Part shown: positions 22,950 through 33,462 of the stretch, one piece after another
Position numbering within the stretch: the stretch's first letter is position 1
Layout of the letters: every line of letters starts with the position of its first letter
NCBI GenBank assembly: GCA_963969495.1
Contig: OZ018322.1
Span: 160,694,048-160,758,047 of the forward strand
DNA: 64,000 nt
Origin: Ceratothoa steindachneri
Taxonomy: Eukaryota; Arthropoda; Malacostraca; Isopoda; Cymothoidae
Reading direction: 5' to 3'
Notes under the pieces: model-generated
The model's input: the letters and a program-made list of their open reading frames with translations, nothing else
What the model was told of the DNA's origin: nothing
Databases searched by the model: none
Made by a program: the position numbers and the translations under genes

Positions 22950-24290
22950 CTATAAACTGTTGGTCTGAAAATCGACGAGCGGCTGACACCACAACAACGA
23001 AATCAGCTCCAGCTCCTCCTTAGTCAGTTTAGTGACATCATTTCCGAAAACCCTAGATTGGCCACTCAGTTTGAACACGACATCAAGCTCACGACACAGG
23101 AACCGGGTATATCTAAGCCTTATCCATTACCCATTGACTTGGGGTAAGCCTTTAATTTAGACGTGGAGAATTTGCTCCAATTAAACATAACTGAGCCCTC
23201 TACTTCTGATTATGGCTCACCGATAGCCATGGTTAAGAAACCCGATGGCTCTTATAGGATGTGTGTCGACTTTCAGAAACTAAACTCAGTCAACGTTTCT
23301 GACACTGAACCCATTCTTCTGATAGATCAAAACCTCCATTTGTTTGATGAATCGAAATTCATTATTGAACTCGACTTGTGTAAGGCTCATCACCACTTGT
23401 AGCAATTATAATCGGTTAATGCAAAGGATTTGGGATGGTTTGCCAAATACCTCTTTCTATTTTGACAATATTTATATTGCTACTCGCGACTGGGACCAAC
23501 ATTTAGTATCACTTCGAGGTTTGCTGACCCGGTTGCGATAGAAATGTCTTAATATTGGATCTGGTAAGTGCCACTTCGCCTTTGAAACCATTAAATATTT
23601 AGGGTTTAATATTGGAAAAAAACAACTTAGTCCCCAAGAGGAGAAAATAAAGGACATCGTCAATTTGCCTCTTCCGGGCAATAAGAAGCAGCTCCGGTCA
23701 TTAATTGGGTCCCCTTCATTCTACCGACACTTTGTCCCAAATTTTGCGTCCCTGAGCACCCTTCCTTTGCGACATTTTGAAAAAGAACTCTCCCGACTCA
23801 ATAACTTGGAACTCGAAAGCCACCGCTAATTTTGACTCCTTGAAAATGAAGTTAGTTTCTGCCTTGATTTTGAATTTGCCCCATTATAAAAGTCGTTCTG
23901 AATTCGAACTGACGGCAGCAACGAAGGCCTTAGTTGTGTACTACTTCAATATGAGGACAGAGGCGAAAGTCATCCTGTGGCCTACGCTAGTCGCAAACTA
24001 TTAACCCGTGAAAAGAACTATTCAGTTATTGAAAGAGAAGCTTTAGGAATAATCTGAAGTTTTATAAAATTCCAAATGTACTTAATAGGGAAAGAGTTTC
24101 ATGTGAAAATGGAAAGACTGCCCCTTACATATCTTCAGGCTGTGAAAAACATGAACGGAAGATAAATGAACTGGAGTCTCCTGCTCCAGGCGTACTAGTT
24201 TTAAAGCAATTATATTAAAGGGACAGAGAATCAGATAGCCGATTCCCTCAGCAGAAATGCGTTACCCGCTAATCCCGATTAGTTCCGTGG
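22950..24290 (+). pseudogene. Reverse transcriptase and RNase H remnant of the gypsy-like element
   Basis: Starts with a connecting segment (LTPQQRNQLQLLLSQFSDII, EPGISKPYPLPI) typical just before gypsy RT. It continues with IAMVKKPDGSYRMCVDFQKLN (23227 onward), ELDLCKAHH, and FYFDNIYIATRDWDQHL near 23455, where the second Asp of the catalytic pair is Asn. KYLGFNIGKKQLSP and SLIGSPSFYRHFVPNF follow. RNase H follows with YASRKLLTREKNYSVIEREA (about 23985-24045) and GTENQIADSLSRNA near 24220. Several stops and frame changes show decay. Confidence 0.85.
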
Positions 24291-24643
24291 AGAATGGCCC
24301 TAAACAAATGTTTGGTAGTTGTATATATTTATATCCGTAATAATCTAAGGTACATTTAAATTATTTTTTTTAGGATAATTAATTATTTTGTGTACTCCAT
24401 TTCTTTGTAGTATATATGTATTTATCAAGAGAGAATAACTGTCCTCGCGATATGAATTGTGAATGTCCCCGTTATTTTCATGTTCTTTGGGGGGGTTAAA
24501 CTCACCAAGTGGAAACAAAATGTCGTTTGGTTTCCGAATTTTGATGGTATACCTAAGTCTTTGTTAAAGTATTCATTTTCCTTTTGCTCTGTGGTTACAT
24601 GAGAATTTTAGAATAAGCTGGTAATTTTTTTGTTTGTAATTTA
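24291..24643. other. Gypsy-like element 3' untranslated part
   Basis: AT-rich non-coding DNA between the end of RNase H and the mariner-type insertion. A G-run near 24489 resembles a polypurine tract but does not adjoin the 3' LTR at 26040, so its role is unclear. Confidence 0.4.
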
Positions 24644-25906
24644 TAGGGTGAGTCAAAATTATGTTAACACTTTTATAAGTTTTATTTTATTTAAATTTTA
24701 ACACTAGAATGAGAGGAATTTTATTCAGAGTTTACTAAACAGTCTCCACCTGTCCACCAGCACAATTGATGCACACAAACCAGCGATCAACAGTACAATT
24801 TAATGCCTTGACACACATTTTACGGGGAATATTTGATATTACACCTTTTATTCTGTCCTTGAGTTCTTCGATATCACTAACGCTTTTGCTATACACGCGA
24901 TCCTTTATCATACCCCATAACGAGAAGTCACAAGGTGTGAGATCAGGGAAGTATGGTGGCCATGCCAACGGTCCACCGCGACCTATCCAACGATTTGAAA
25001 AAGTTTGATCAAGATAAGCGCGAACAGTGCGGCTAAAATGAGGTGGTGCACCATCATGTTGTAAATACCCTGCTTGTCTGATAGGTAGGGGTTTGTTATC
25101 AATGGCAAACGTTTACAGCATTTGTAGGTAGCTCTCTGCACTCACCGTTAAAGTTGTAAATAAATATGGGCCAATTAAACCAGTAGTGGTCACGGCACAC
25201 CACACATTTACTTTGAAGAGGCCCATTCATGCTCTCGAATGACACGTGGATTTTCAGTACCCCAGAAAATAGTGTTTTGTCGGTTAACATCACCACTTTT
25301 ATGAAAGGTGGTTTCTTCACTAAATACGATACGATTAGCAATGTCCGGTTGAATCCTTGTCATTTCAGCCAGAATCTCACAGCATTCTACTCGAACCTGT
25401 TTTTCCCGAGCTGTCAAAGCTTGGGCAATTTGTAGATGATATGGTCGCATGCCAAGGTCTTAGGATAGAATTCAGCACCCTGTGCTCTGTCAAATCTTTG
25501 TTTCCAGACTGCAACGTCTCGTCGATATAGATGGACTCTGTTGTAGGGTTTGCCGCACGATATCAATTGTCAAGTTAATTCTTCTTGTCCCGGGCCGCCC
25601 AGCATTTCCTTGATAGTTGTCTGCTACTGATCCAGTGGATACAAAATTGTCATAGATGTGATAAATTTTTAAACGGCTTGGTGGGCTACGATTTTGAAAT
25701 TGTTCAGCAAACTTTCGACGCACTGTTGTTGCCGATTCAAAAACTTCCATCAAGCTTGCAACCACCCTTCTGTGCTCCATTGTTATTCTGTCAGCAGGAT
25801 TAATGTATATCTGTAAAATAAATATATATAAATCATTAATCATAATAATAATAAAAAATAAATCATAAAACTTATAGAAGTGTTGAGATAATTTTGACTC
25901 ACCCTG
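24644..25906 (-). mobile_element. Tc1/mariner-superfamily transposon (GGGTGAGTC inverted repeats)
   Basis: About 33-bp inverted repeats at both ends: YAGGGTGAGTCAAAATTAT at the left and its complement at the right, both continuing to AACACTT.TATAAG. They are flanked by TA at 24642-24643 and 25907-25908. At about 1263 bp the element is near full length. It lies inside the gypsy-like element, after RNase H and before the 3' LTR, so it inserted later. Confidence 0.92.
24735..25800 (-). pseudogene. mariner-superfamily transposase, broken
   Basis: The N-terminal piece starts MEHRRVVASLMEVFESATTV (about 25780) with a DNA-binding region ending GNAGRPGTRR. The central piece (25450-25208) carries RIVFSEETTFHKSGDVNRQN and FWGTENPRV. 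The C-terminal piece (24968-24735) carries WPPYFPDLTPCDFSLWG with the last catalytic aspartate region. The position normally Asp in FSDE is Glu here (FSEE). Frames change between pieces, so the gene is dead. The FWGTENP type suggests the rosa/DD41D-like branch, but that placement is tentative. Confidence 0.85.
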
Positions 25907-26039
25907 TATATCTTGGTAACAGCGTATATATATTGTGTATAATTCCTTTATGTTTCGGTAGAAAACAAGTCGGAACAAGTCTAGCTGTCACTTTTCTCCC
26001 CTTATTTCCTTTTTTTTACTAAGAAAATTTCCAACTCGT

Positions 26040-26745
26040 TGCCGCTTAGAAGCATTTTTTCAAGCTCAAAAGCGTGAGTAACAATAAGATCAGGCTGAGG
26101 AATGCAGCCCTTATCAATCCCAGTATTTAGACAAGGAGTCTTCCCTAGCATCCTTCCCCCTTCCAACCACGTAGGGATTGGCTAAGGTTAACGACAGCCG
26201 AAGCCGCGTTCGCACTAATCCAACGATGGACGATAGTCCCCCCTCCCCTTCTATGGTGTAAACTTCCTCACTCAAGGCGTACATATTTACCCATCTCGCC
26301 AGGAATCAAGGAGATTATGCGAAAAAAGCTCACGTGGAACAGACTATATTGCTCCTCTTCGATTTGGGTTGTCATACGCTGAAGTCAAGAAACTTGCGAG
26401 ATAAAACAGAATATCCCTCCTTGGATAAAACAAATATATACCTTGGATTAGTCAAGAATCCTCTCCACGTAAAAATACCCATCTAATTCCGTGCAACGTC
26501 TCCATCTCCAAAGAAGAACCCAAGTCCTTCCTCAAAAGGCTTCATTAAAGATTGATCTTCGCGTAATACTTCCTTAATTACGTATAGTCGTCCAAACAAC
26601 CCGTTGACGTCTCAAAAGAAACTCACCTTCCGTTTTCTTCAAAGAAATTATACCGGAAAAATTCACAGCCTCAATTTTCGAAGGCTTTGCTTCCCCCGTC
26701 ATCTCAAAGGAGGACTTCAACTCAAAGCAACTTGACCCTGAACCC
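26040..26745 (+). repeat. 3' LTR of the gypsy-like element, first piece
   Basis: Begins TGCCGCTTAGAAGC, as the 5' LTR does at 18317. It keeps shared blocks such as AATCCCAGTATTTAGACAAG and CAAACAACCCGTTGACGTCT. It ends at the target-site duplication TGACCCTGAACCC (26733-26745), where LINE copy B inserted; the LTR resumes at 33711. Confidence 0.88.
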
Positions 26746-27130
26746 CCCCGTAAGGGGCGCGGCGATTTGCCATCCTGGCCGCCGTGCTGACGGGATCCAG
26801 CGCTCCGTCCGGCCCCAGCTTAGCCTCTCTTCCTTCCTTCAGATAGCCCGATTTCTCCCCTACCTCGTCGCTTTTCATACAACCTCTCCCACAACTTTCT
26901 CTGGTCAGCCTCTAATTTCACAGGGTAGAATGCTGACCTTCGTCTCAAGCCACCTACCCCGGATCGGGGCTGAGGGGGGGAGGGGACATTGTTCCCTAAC
27001 CCCTCAGCTCCGGTTCGGGATGGGGTTTTTTTAACAACCTGCTTCATCCCCACCCACATCTTCCTCACATCCCTTTTCCTCTCCTCTTCACAACCTATAT
27101 TTTTTACGCCGTGTCCAAGGTGGAGCCGCC

Positions 27131-27241
27131 ATGCCGAAGGACTGCCAGGCCACCAGGCGGGAGGGGTGGTCCCGAATGGCGGCGCCTGGCTCTGCCGGGC
27201 TTGTAAGCACCTCTCGCAGTGCGGGCAACTGCGAGAGGTGA
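27131..27241 (+). CDS. Short upstream ORF in LINE copy B 5' UTR
   Basis: A 36-residue frame, starting MPKDCQATRREGWSRM and ending SAGNCER, stops 36 bp before the ORF1 start. The last third encodes the 5' UTR hairpin. Frames homologous to it occur at the same position in all four long copies. Translation is unproven; an upstream frame so close to ORF1 would be expected to lower or modulate ORF1 initiation. Confidence 0.35.
   Translation: MPKDCQATRREGWSRMAAPGSAGLVSTSRSAGNCER
27209..27239 (+). promoter_or_regulatory. 5' UTR hairpin of LINE copy B
   Basis: ACCTCTCGCAGT and ACTGCGAGAGGT form a perfect 12-bp stem around the 7-nt loop GCGGGCA, 38 bp upstream of the ORF1 ATG. The stem is kept in all four long copies, with a paired C-to-T and G-to-A change in copy A. 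Confidence 0.65.
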
Positions 27242-27277
27242 TGAGCTATTGCGTCCCGTAATCAAAAGAGGGTCACC

Positions 27278-29734
27278 ATGCCCATGTATGAAAAAAAACA
27301 AAAACCCCAACCCCCAACTTCCCCAAAAACATCTACGGAGCCGCCCTCGGGCAGCTCCACCGAGAAAATGGAGGTCCCCCCCCTTGTGCTTGCGCAAGGG
27401 ACCCTCCATAATTCTTTAACCGGAGAGGAGGCTTACTCCTCTCCTACGCCTACGGGTGTAGGGGACTCCCCCTCACCCCCTTCTCTGGAGGTGCTTTCGG
27501 GCACCTCCCTATCTCCAGCGGCAGTCCCTCCTTTGCTTTCTAAGGGGACTGCCAAGAAAGCCAGCAGGCAGCCCATTGCCGACCGCCCCTCGTGCAAGCG
27601 GCTCGGTAGGGCAAACCCCCTTAGGGGGGAGAGGGAAGCCAGGCCCCTTCGGTCGCTTCCCTCAAAAGACCTGCTGGCAAGAATTTTGAACCTTGCTGGG
27701 GTCAAGGCCTGTGCCTCCCCACACCACCTGACTAGTGACAATACTGCCAAGGGGACCTGCGATGTCCTGGGAGGGGATGGCCAACTGGAGGCCCCTCCTG
27801 TGATAGACATGGTCCTTGAGGAGACCCAGCCCCAGACGGTAGGGCCTTCCATGGGGGGGAATTCGGGCTCGGCGCCAAGCACCGAACCCGAATCCGCCCC
27901 TATGCAAGGTCCTCCTCAAATGGCTGAGGGCTCCGAGGCAGTAGAAGGAGGGGAGGGATCTCCTCCGACAGGTGCCCCTACGACAACCAGGACCTTCTCC
28001 ATTTCGGAGAGGGACCTGGCTGAGGCTGGTCCATCTGGCCTGGGGACTTTTGCCGGCGGAGGTGAAAAGCGGGTTCATTCCCCGCCCTCCGCTCCTAAAA
28101 AGAAAAAGAATAAAAAGACTCAAAAGACGAAGAAGACTCGGGGCTCCTCTCCATCCGCGGGGGCTGCGGGGACGGATGGGTCTGCTGCCACTTTGGTAGG
28201 CGACCAAGCCAAGATCGGCACATCCGGCCCCTCTACCCCCTCGTGTGCGGAGCCCATGACTACGACTAAGACCAAGAATGCACAGGGCGGAGCCTCGATG
28301 ACATCGGGGCCCCTGATTCAGAGGTTACCTGGCGTTTTCGAGCCCGCTGGCTTCAAACGCTTCCTCGTTATTCGCTCCACTGATGGCACCATGTTGTCCA
28401 AGGGCAACATGATCCATCAGAGGAGAGGATTAGCTAGTGCAATTGGTAGAGAGCCGAAGGTAACCCGTTTCTCGGACGGGAGCCTTCTGGCGAATGCGGC
28501 GAATCCCGCCGAGGCGGCCAAGATAAGTGCTCTTCGGACACTTCATGGCACCCCGGTGAGTGTGACGCCGCACTCTACCATGAACTTTGTGAAAGGAGTA
28601 GTTTATGCGAGGGAACTCGTTGAATACTCCATTGAGGACATCACCCTAGAGCTGGCCGACCATGGGGCGGTCAAGGTCGAGCGTGTGATGAGAAAACAGG
28701 GAGGGGCCTCGAGACCCACCCCTACACTCTTCGTCACGTTCGACTGTGACAAGCTCCCTGAGTCGGTGCGTGCCGGTTGGTACCGCTACCGCGTGAAGGC
28801 ATTCGTGCCACTGCCGCGGCGGTGCTATTACTGCCACCGCTTCGGCCATACGAATCGATCATGTAGACGTGCAAAATCGGGGTCACCCGAAGTCTGAGTA
28901 AATTGCTCCAAGGTCGCACACGATAAGTCCAAATCGTGTGTGGCCAAGTGTGTCAATTGCGGAGAGCCGCACCCTGCTTCTTCGAAGCAATGTGGTGCAT
29001 ATCTCCTTGAGAAAGAAATCCTGGCCGTTCAGGCCCAGGATCGACTCTCATTCCGCGAGGCAAAGGACTTGGTCCTGGCGCGCCCGGCTCTGCCTGGGAC
29101 GTCATATGCCTCAATAGTTAGAAAGGCACCCTCTGCTCCTGGCCCATCCAGGCCAACGAGCACGGTTGTTTTCGCGCCCATTCGGAGCCCTTCTGTGGGC
29201 TCTACCCAACCTGGGCGCTCCCCTGGTAAAGCTGGCGGCAAAAAGGGTTCATACCCTGCCCCGGCTAAAACCAGGGCTCCCCCCTCTTCCCCCAGCGTGA
29301 CCGTTTCGCGTAAAGCGAATCGGCCACGCGCCTCCACCGAGTCGTTAGACTCACAGGAGGCAACACCCCTGAAGATGGTCGCTAGGCCATCTTCCGGGGT
29401 TCCTAAAGCTGTTCCCCGAAAGGAGGACAGCAACAAAGGAGCTTCGGCCCCTTTGCCCACGCCCCGAGGTGGAGCGAGTGGCTCGGAGACGGTGGTTCCT
29501 CGAAAAGAGGGCCCCCCGCCTCCGAAGCCGCAACGCCCGCCTAAAGTTTCGAGGCGGAGGGAGGAAAAGACTCGCATGGCGAGCCCAACCTCCCCCAATA
29601 AGTCCTCGAAGGCGACAGCGCCTTCAGCGCTTTGTCCGGCCAACAGCGCCCGGGGTTCTGCCCCCGGGAAGCGTACGGCCATTCCCGTGAGGGTCTTCAA
29701 TTCGAGGAGGGCCCCCGCGTCTCCTCCGAGCTAG
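27278..29734 (+). pseudogene. LINE copy B ORF1 (zinc-knuckle RNA-binding protein), one stop codon
   Basis: One frame of 818 codons starting MPMYEKKQK in the context TCACCATG. A Pro/Ser/Thr-rich N-terminal half is followed by a lysine-rich tract (KKKKNKKTQKTKKT), a conserved domain with LIQRLPGVFEPAGFKRFLVI, and zinc knuckles from CYYCHRFGHTNRSC through a CX2CX4HX5C to CVNCGEPHPASSKQC. The Pro/Lys/Arg-rich tail overlaps ORF2. A single TGA at 28895-28897 replaces the TGT for the first Cys of the second knuckle (TGT in the copy at 34570). The protein would coat element RNA and bring ORF2 product to it. Apart from this stop it looks complete. Confidence 0.9.
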
Positions 29735-32700
29735 GCCTGGAGGGCATATTCCTTCAATGGAATTGCCGTGGACTCCGGGCCAACTGGGAGGAGCTGCGGA
29801 GGCTCGCCTCATCCCGTTTCCCGTTAGCTATTTTTTTGCAGGAGACCATGCTAGGCGCGTGCCCCCTGCCTGCCATCCCGGGGTATAAGGGTCTTGCTAC
29901 CCAACCACCGCGGGACGGCCGGGCTGGGGGATGCGCGGTTTACACCCGGCATGATGTCTCCGTTCTTCCTTTCTCTTTAGATACCTCCTTTCAGGCAGTG
30001 GCTGTGCAGCTGCACCTGGATAGGAGGTATACTATCATTTCTGCGTACATTCCACCGGCAGCTGACTTCGACGCGGGGGACTTTCGCCGCGTCGTGGCAC
30101 GGTTGCCGAGGCCCTATCTCTTGCTTGGAGATCTGAACGGCAGGCATTCTCTCTGGGGAGATTACACCATAAATCCCAGGGGACAAGTCCTTGCCGATCT
30201 GATCGAAGAGCTTGAGATGGGTGTCCTAAACGTAAATGAGTTTACGCATCACTGTCCGAGAACCGCTTCATTTTCTTGCCTTGACCTATCTTTGTGCTCT
30301 TCGGATGCACAGCCTGATTTTGATTGGGGGGTGGTCGATGACCTCCATGGTAGTGATCACTTTCCCATTCAAATATCATTTTCAGGGCAACTGCCGCCTG
30401 AGAGACCACCTCAGTGGTGCTTGGCGCGGGCGCAGTGGCCTGCATTTCAGGAAATGACTGAATTCTCTATCTCAGTCAAGGAGTTTAGGTCGGTAGATGA
30501 GGCCGTCGAGTTCTTCTCCGGCAACCTCATCGCCGTGGGCCTGACTACTATTCCTAGGACGTCTGGCCGTTTTGCACGCCGACCACTCCCATGGTGGTCG
30601 GCCGAGTGTGAGACGGCCCTCAAACACAAGCGTTATGCCTACATGCGCTATAAGCGCCGCCCGAACGATTTCACCGTCGCTGAATTTCGTCGGGCTAGGG
30701 CTAGGTTCCGGTATATTTCGAAGCACGCCCGCCGCTCTTCTTGGCGGGCATACGTGTCTTCACTTAACGGGAAGACCCCTTTAGCTGAGGTGTGGAAGCG
30801 AGTCAAAAGGATTCGGGGCAGGTTCTCGCAGGACCCCCCTCCCGTTCTCCAGGAGAATGGGACCGCAATCTCGGACCCCGCGTCCGTGGCGGAATCCTTA
30901 GCGACCGCTTTTTCCGCATTCTCTAGCCGTGATGCTGCTCCGCCAGCATTCAATGCACGTCGTGATGTCGCGGAAGGCCGCCGGCTGGACTTTACCTCCA
31001 GAGGCGGAGAACCCTTCAACGACAAGTTTACTGTGAGTGAGTTGCGTTCCGCTCTCGCTTCGTGCGCGGACACCGCCCATGGTCCGGACGATGTCCCGTA
31101 CGCCATGCTTCGACACCTGGGTGAGCGAGGCATGGCCTTTCTATTAGATTTGTTCAACAGGATCTGGGTGGAAGGTCTCCTCCCAGACTCCTGGCGAATC
31201 GCTACTGTGCTCGCCTTTCGCAAGCCGGGGAGAGATCACTCTACTCCGACCGGTTTCCGCCCAATCTCTCTAACCTCTTGCGTGTGCAAGTTGATGGAGA
31301 AATTGGTAAATGTTAGATTAGCCTATTTCCTGGACAGCGGAGGCCATCTGTCTTCTGCACAGTGCGGCTTCCGTAAGTTCCACTCCACGTCGGATGCTCT
31401 GCTCCGACTGGAAAATGCCGTCTGCGAGGCTTTCCTTCGTAGACAGCACTACGCCACGGTGTTTTTTGATCTGGAGAAAGCCTATGATACCGCATGGCGA
31501 TACGGTATCATGGAGACTCTCCACACGATGGGGGCGAGGGGACGCCTCCCAATGTTTATATCTGAATTTTTGCGAGATCGTCGATTCCGCGTACGGGTGG
31601 GGGGAGCCCTCTCCGGCCCAAAGGAGCAGGAAGAGGGTGTCCCGCAGGGAAGTGTCCTCAGTGTCACACTCTTTGCCCTGAGCATCAACGGCATCACCTC
31701 GGTGCTGCCGGAAGATGTTCTCGCTACGCTCTACGTGGACGACCTTTCGATCTCTTTTGGCGCGGCCCAGATGCCAACTCTGGAGCGCCGACTCCAACAG
31801 GCATTGAACGGCGTCTCTTGCTATGCCAAAGCGCACAGGTTTCGGTTTTCTTTGGCCAAGACTAAGGTGGTGCACTTCTGCCGCCATCCACGGCTTCACC
31901 CCGACCCAGATTTGTTTCTTAATGGGGTGCGCCTGGATGGGGTTGAGTCGCACCGTTTCCTTGGTCTTGTATTCGACCGACGCCTCACCTGGGAGGCTCA
32001 CATTCGCAGCCTTAGGGTCTCTTGTACCCGCGCCATGGACATTCTCCGTTCCGTGACGTTCAGCGCTTGGGGCGCTGATAGGGCTACTGCCTTACTTTTT
32101 TATCGATCCTTTGTTCGCTCGAAGCTCGACTACGGATGCGAGTTTTATGCATCCGCAGCCGAGCGTTTATTGCGGAAGGTGGATTCGATCCACCACACCG
32201 GCCTTCGCCTTGCGACCGGTGCCTTCCGCACTTCCCCCATTGAGAGCCTGTTGGTCGATGCTGGGGAGATGCCACTCGCTCTGCGCCGCGTGCAGTGCAT
32301 CACTCGCCTGTACGCGCGAGCCCGGCGCCTCCCCCAGTCGCCAACAGCTCTCACTGCATCCGCAGCTGATCTCGATGGTGCCTATGCCGCCGAAAGACGC
32401 CAGTCATACCCTAAGCCCTTTGGGTTTAGGGCCAGGAAACTCCTTCGAGAGGTAGATATAGCTCTCGGGCCGGTGGCGCCCCTGGTTCTGCCCAGGACGC
32501 CACCCTGGAGGGTACCACATTTGGCTATTTGTCGCCACGCCTCTGCTCCCAAAGCTTGTACTGCGCCGGGAGTATTGCGTTCGATCTTTTTGGAGCACAC
32601 ATCGTGTCACGCTGGTACCGTGCCAGTGTATACGGATGGCTCCAAGTCCCAAGAGGGGGTCGGCTTCCACGCCGTATCCCCTCTGTTTGAAGTCAGCGGG

Positions 32701-33462
32701 GCTCTACCAGGCGCTGCGTCTGTCTTCACGGCCGAGCTGGTGGCAATACACCACTCGGTACGGGAGATTACGCGACGTGCCCGGTTCGGAGACCGGATTG
32801 TGATTTATAGCGACTCACAAAGCGCCCTGAGTGCTCTCGGGGCATTGGAATCTCCGCATCCCCTGGTTCGCGAAATCCGTGACGCCACGGTTTTGGCGAG
32901 CCGGGCAGATGTCGAGATTATCTTCTGCTGGGTTCCTGGACATGTAGGAATTGCGGGGAATGAGCGCGCCGATGATGGCGCCAAAGAGTCCGCGAGGACT
33001 CTGCGACCGGACCAGCGTTTCGCTCTTCCTCACACCGACTACATGGCAGGAATACGGGCAGCTCTTCGGACTGCTTGGCAAAGAAGATGGGAGACGGTCG
33101 AGGGGAACTTAAAGTTGCGTGCCATTGCGCCGCGACTGTTCCCATGGACCTATCCCCCAATGCCGCGGCGGCTTCAGGTTGCTTTCTGTCGTCTTCGAAT
33201 CGGACACACTCGTGTGACGCATCGTTACTTGGTGGAGCGCTCGCATGTGCCCTATTGCAACGACTGCGTCGTCCCCCAGACTGTTCGGCATATTCTTGTC
33301 GAATGTCCCAGTCTGGGTGATCTTCGCGCACGATACCTGTCTCGGTACCGGGATGGGCGGGGTCGCTACCGCCTGTCCCTTGTACTCGGGACGAGTGCGT
33401 GCACCATGACTGGTGGACTTATTGACTTTTTGGGGGAGGCCGGCCTTCTCCCCTTTATTTAA
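29602..33462 (+). CDS. LINE copy B ORF2: endonuclease, reverse transcriptase, RNase H
   Basis: Open from the TAA at 29599 to TAA at 33462. The first usable codon is not an ATG, and no ATG occurs before the endonuclease motif. Counting from 29632: APE endonuclease with LQWNCRG (41-47), QET (70-72), GDLNGRH (166-172) and SDH (241-243); RT with FRPISL (about 541), FFDLEKAYDTAW and YVDD (701-704); RNase H with TDGS (Asp about 1002), TAEL, SDSQSAL and NERAD (Asp about 1114); C-terminal CCHC (C1209, C1212, H1220, C1225). This is the full set for target-primed reverse transcription in the I-group. It lies in the -1 frame relative to ORF1 and overlaps it by 133 nt. No internal stop, so potentially functional. 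Confidence 0.93.
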   Translation, partial: VLEGDSAFSALSGQQRPGFCPREAYGHSREGLQFEEGPRVSSELGLEGIFLQWNCRGLRANWEELRRLASSRFPLAIFLQETMLGACPLPAIPGYKGLATQPPRDGRAGGCAVYTRHDVSVLPFSLDTSFQAVAVQLHLDRRYTIISAYIPPAADFDAGDFRRVVARLPRPYLLLGDLNGRHSLWGDYTINPRGQVLADLIEELEMGVLNVNEFTHHCPRTASFSCLDLSLCSSDAQPDFDWGVVDDLHGSDHFPIQISFSGQLPPERPPQWCLARAQWPAFQEMTEFSISVKEFRSVDEAVEFFSGNLIAVGLTTIPRTSGRFARRPLPWWSAECETALKHKRYAYMRYKRRPNDFTVAEFRRARARFRYISKHARRSSWRAYVSSLNGKTPLAEVWKRVKRIRGRFSQDPPPVLQENGTAISDPASVAESLATAFSAFSSRDAAPPAFNARRDVAEGRRLDFTSRGGEPFNDKFTVSELRSALASCADTAHGPDDVPYAMLRHLGERGMAFLLDLFNRIWVEGLLPDSWRIATVLAFRKPGRDHSTPTGFRPISLTSCVCKLMEKLVNVRLAYFLDSGGHLSSAQCGFRKFHSTSDALLRLENAVCEAFLRRQHYATVFFDLEKAYDTAWRYGIMETLHTMGARGRLPMFISEFLRDRRFRVRVGGALSGPKEQEEGVPQGSVLSVTLFALSINGITSVLPEDVLATLYVDDLSISFGAAQMPTLERRLQQALNGVSCYAKAHRFRFSLAKTKVVHFCRHPRLHPDPDLFLNGVRLDGVESHRFLGLVFDRRLTWEAHIRSLRVSCTRAMDILRSVTFSAWGADRATALLFYRSFVRSKLDYGCEFYASAAERLLRKVDSIHHTGLRLATGAFRTSPIESLLVDAGEMPLALRRVQCITRLYARARRLPQSPTALTASAADLDGAYAAERRQSYPKPFGFRARKLLREVDIALGPVAPLVLPRTPPWRVPHLAICRHASAPKACTAPGVLRSIFLEHTSCHAGTVPVYTDGSKSQEGVGFHAVSPLFEVSGALPGAASVFTAELVAIHHSVREITRRARFGDRIVIYSDSQSALSALGALESPHPLVREIRDATVLASRADVEIIFCWVPGHVGIAGNERADDGAKESARTLRPDQRFALPHTDYMAGIRAALRTAWQRRWETVEGNLKLRAIAPRLFPWTYPPMPRRLQVAFCRLRIGHTRVTHRYLVERSHVPYCNDCVVPQTVRHILVECPSLGDLRARYLSRYRDGRGRYRLSLVLGTSACTMTGGLIDFLGEAGLLPFI

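Larger units (their letters stand above)
18317..26039 (+). mobile_element. Ty3/gypsy-like LTR retrotransposon, Gmr1-like domain order (5' LTR and internal region)
   Basis: A 5' LTR is followed by a primer-binding site, gag with a zinc knuckle, then protease, integrase, reverse transcriptase and RNase H in that order, and a 3' LTR starting at 26040. The sequence motifs are Ty3/gypsy-like, yet integrase precedes RT as in Ty1/copia. That arrangement is the hallmark of the Gmr1 clade. The internal region also hosts a mariner-type element at 24644-25906. Every gene carries stops, frameshifts or lost catalytic residues, so the element is dead. Confidence 0.85.

Noticed and set aside
20189..24290. 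Integrase before RT as two different elements side by side
   Set aside because: No LTR, primer-binding site or second Gag lies between them, the linker before RT is continuous, and a single LTR pair encloses all domains. It cannot be fully excluded without other copies.
29029..29700. Minus-strand frame of 223 codons opposite ORF1 of LINE copy B, with an equivalent in copy C
   Set aside because: Antisense shadow of a low-complexity Pro/Arg/Lys-rich coding region.
27278..29734. Host zinc-knuckle protein gene (CCHC family)
   Set aside because: It lies between a LINE 5' UTR and ORF2, occurs four times in the window with element boundaries, and is ORF1 of the retrotransposon.
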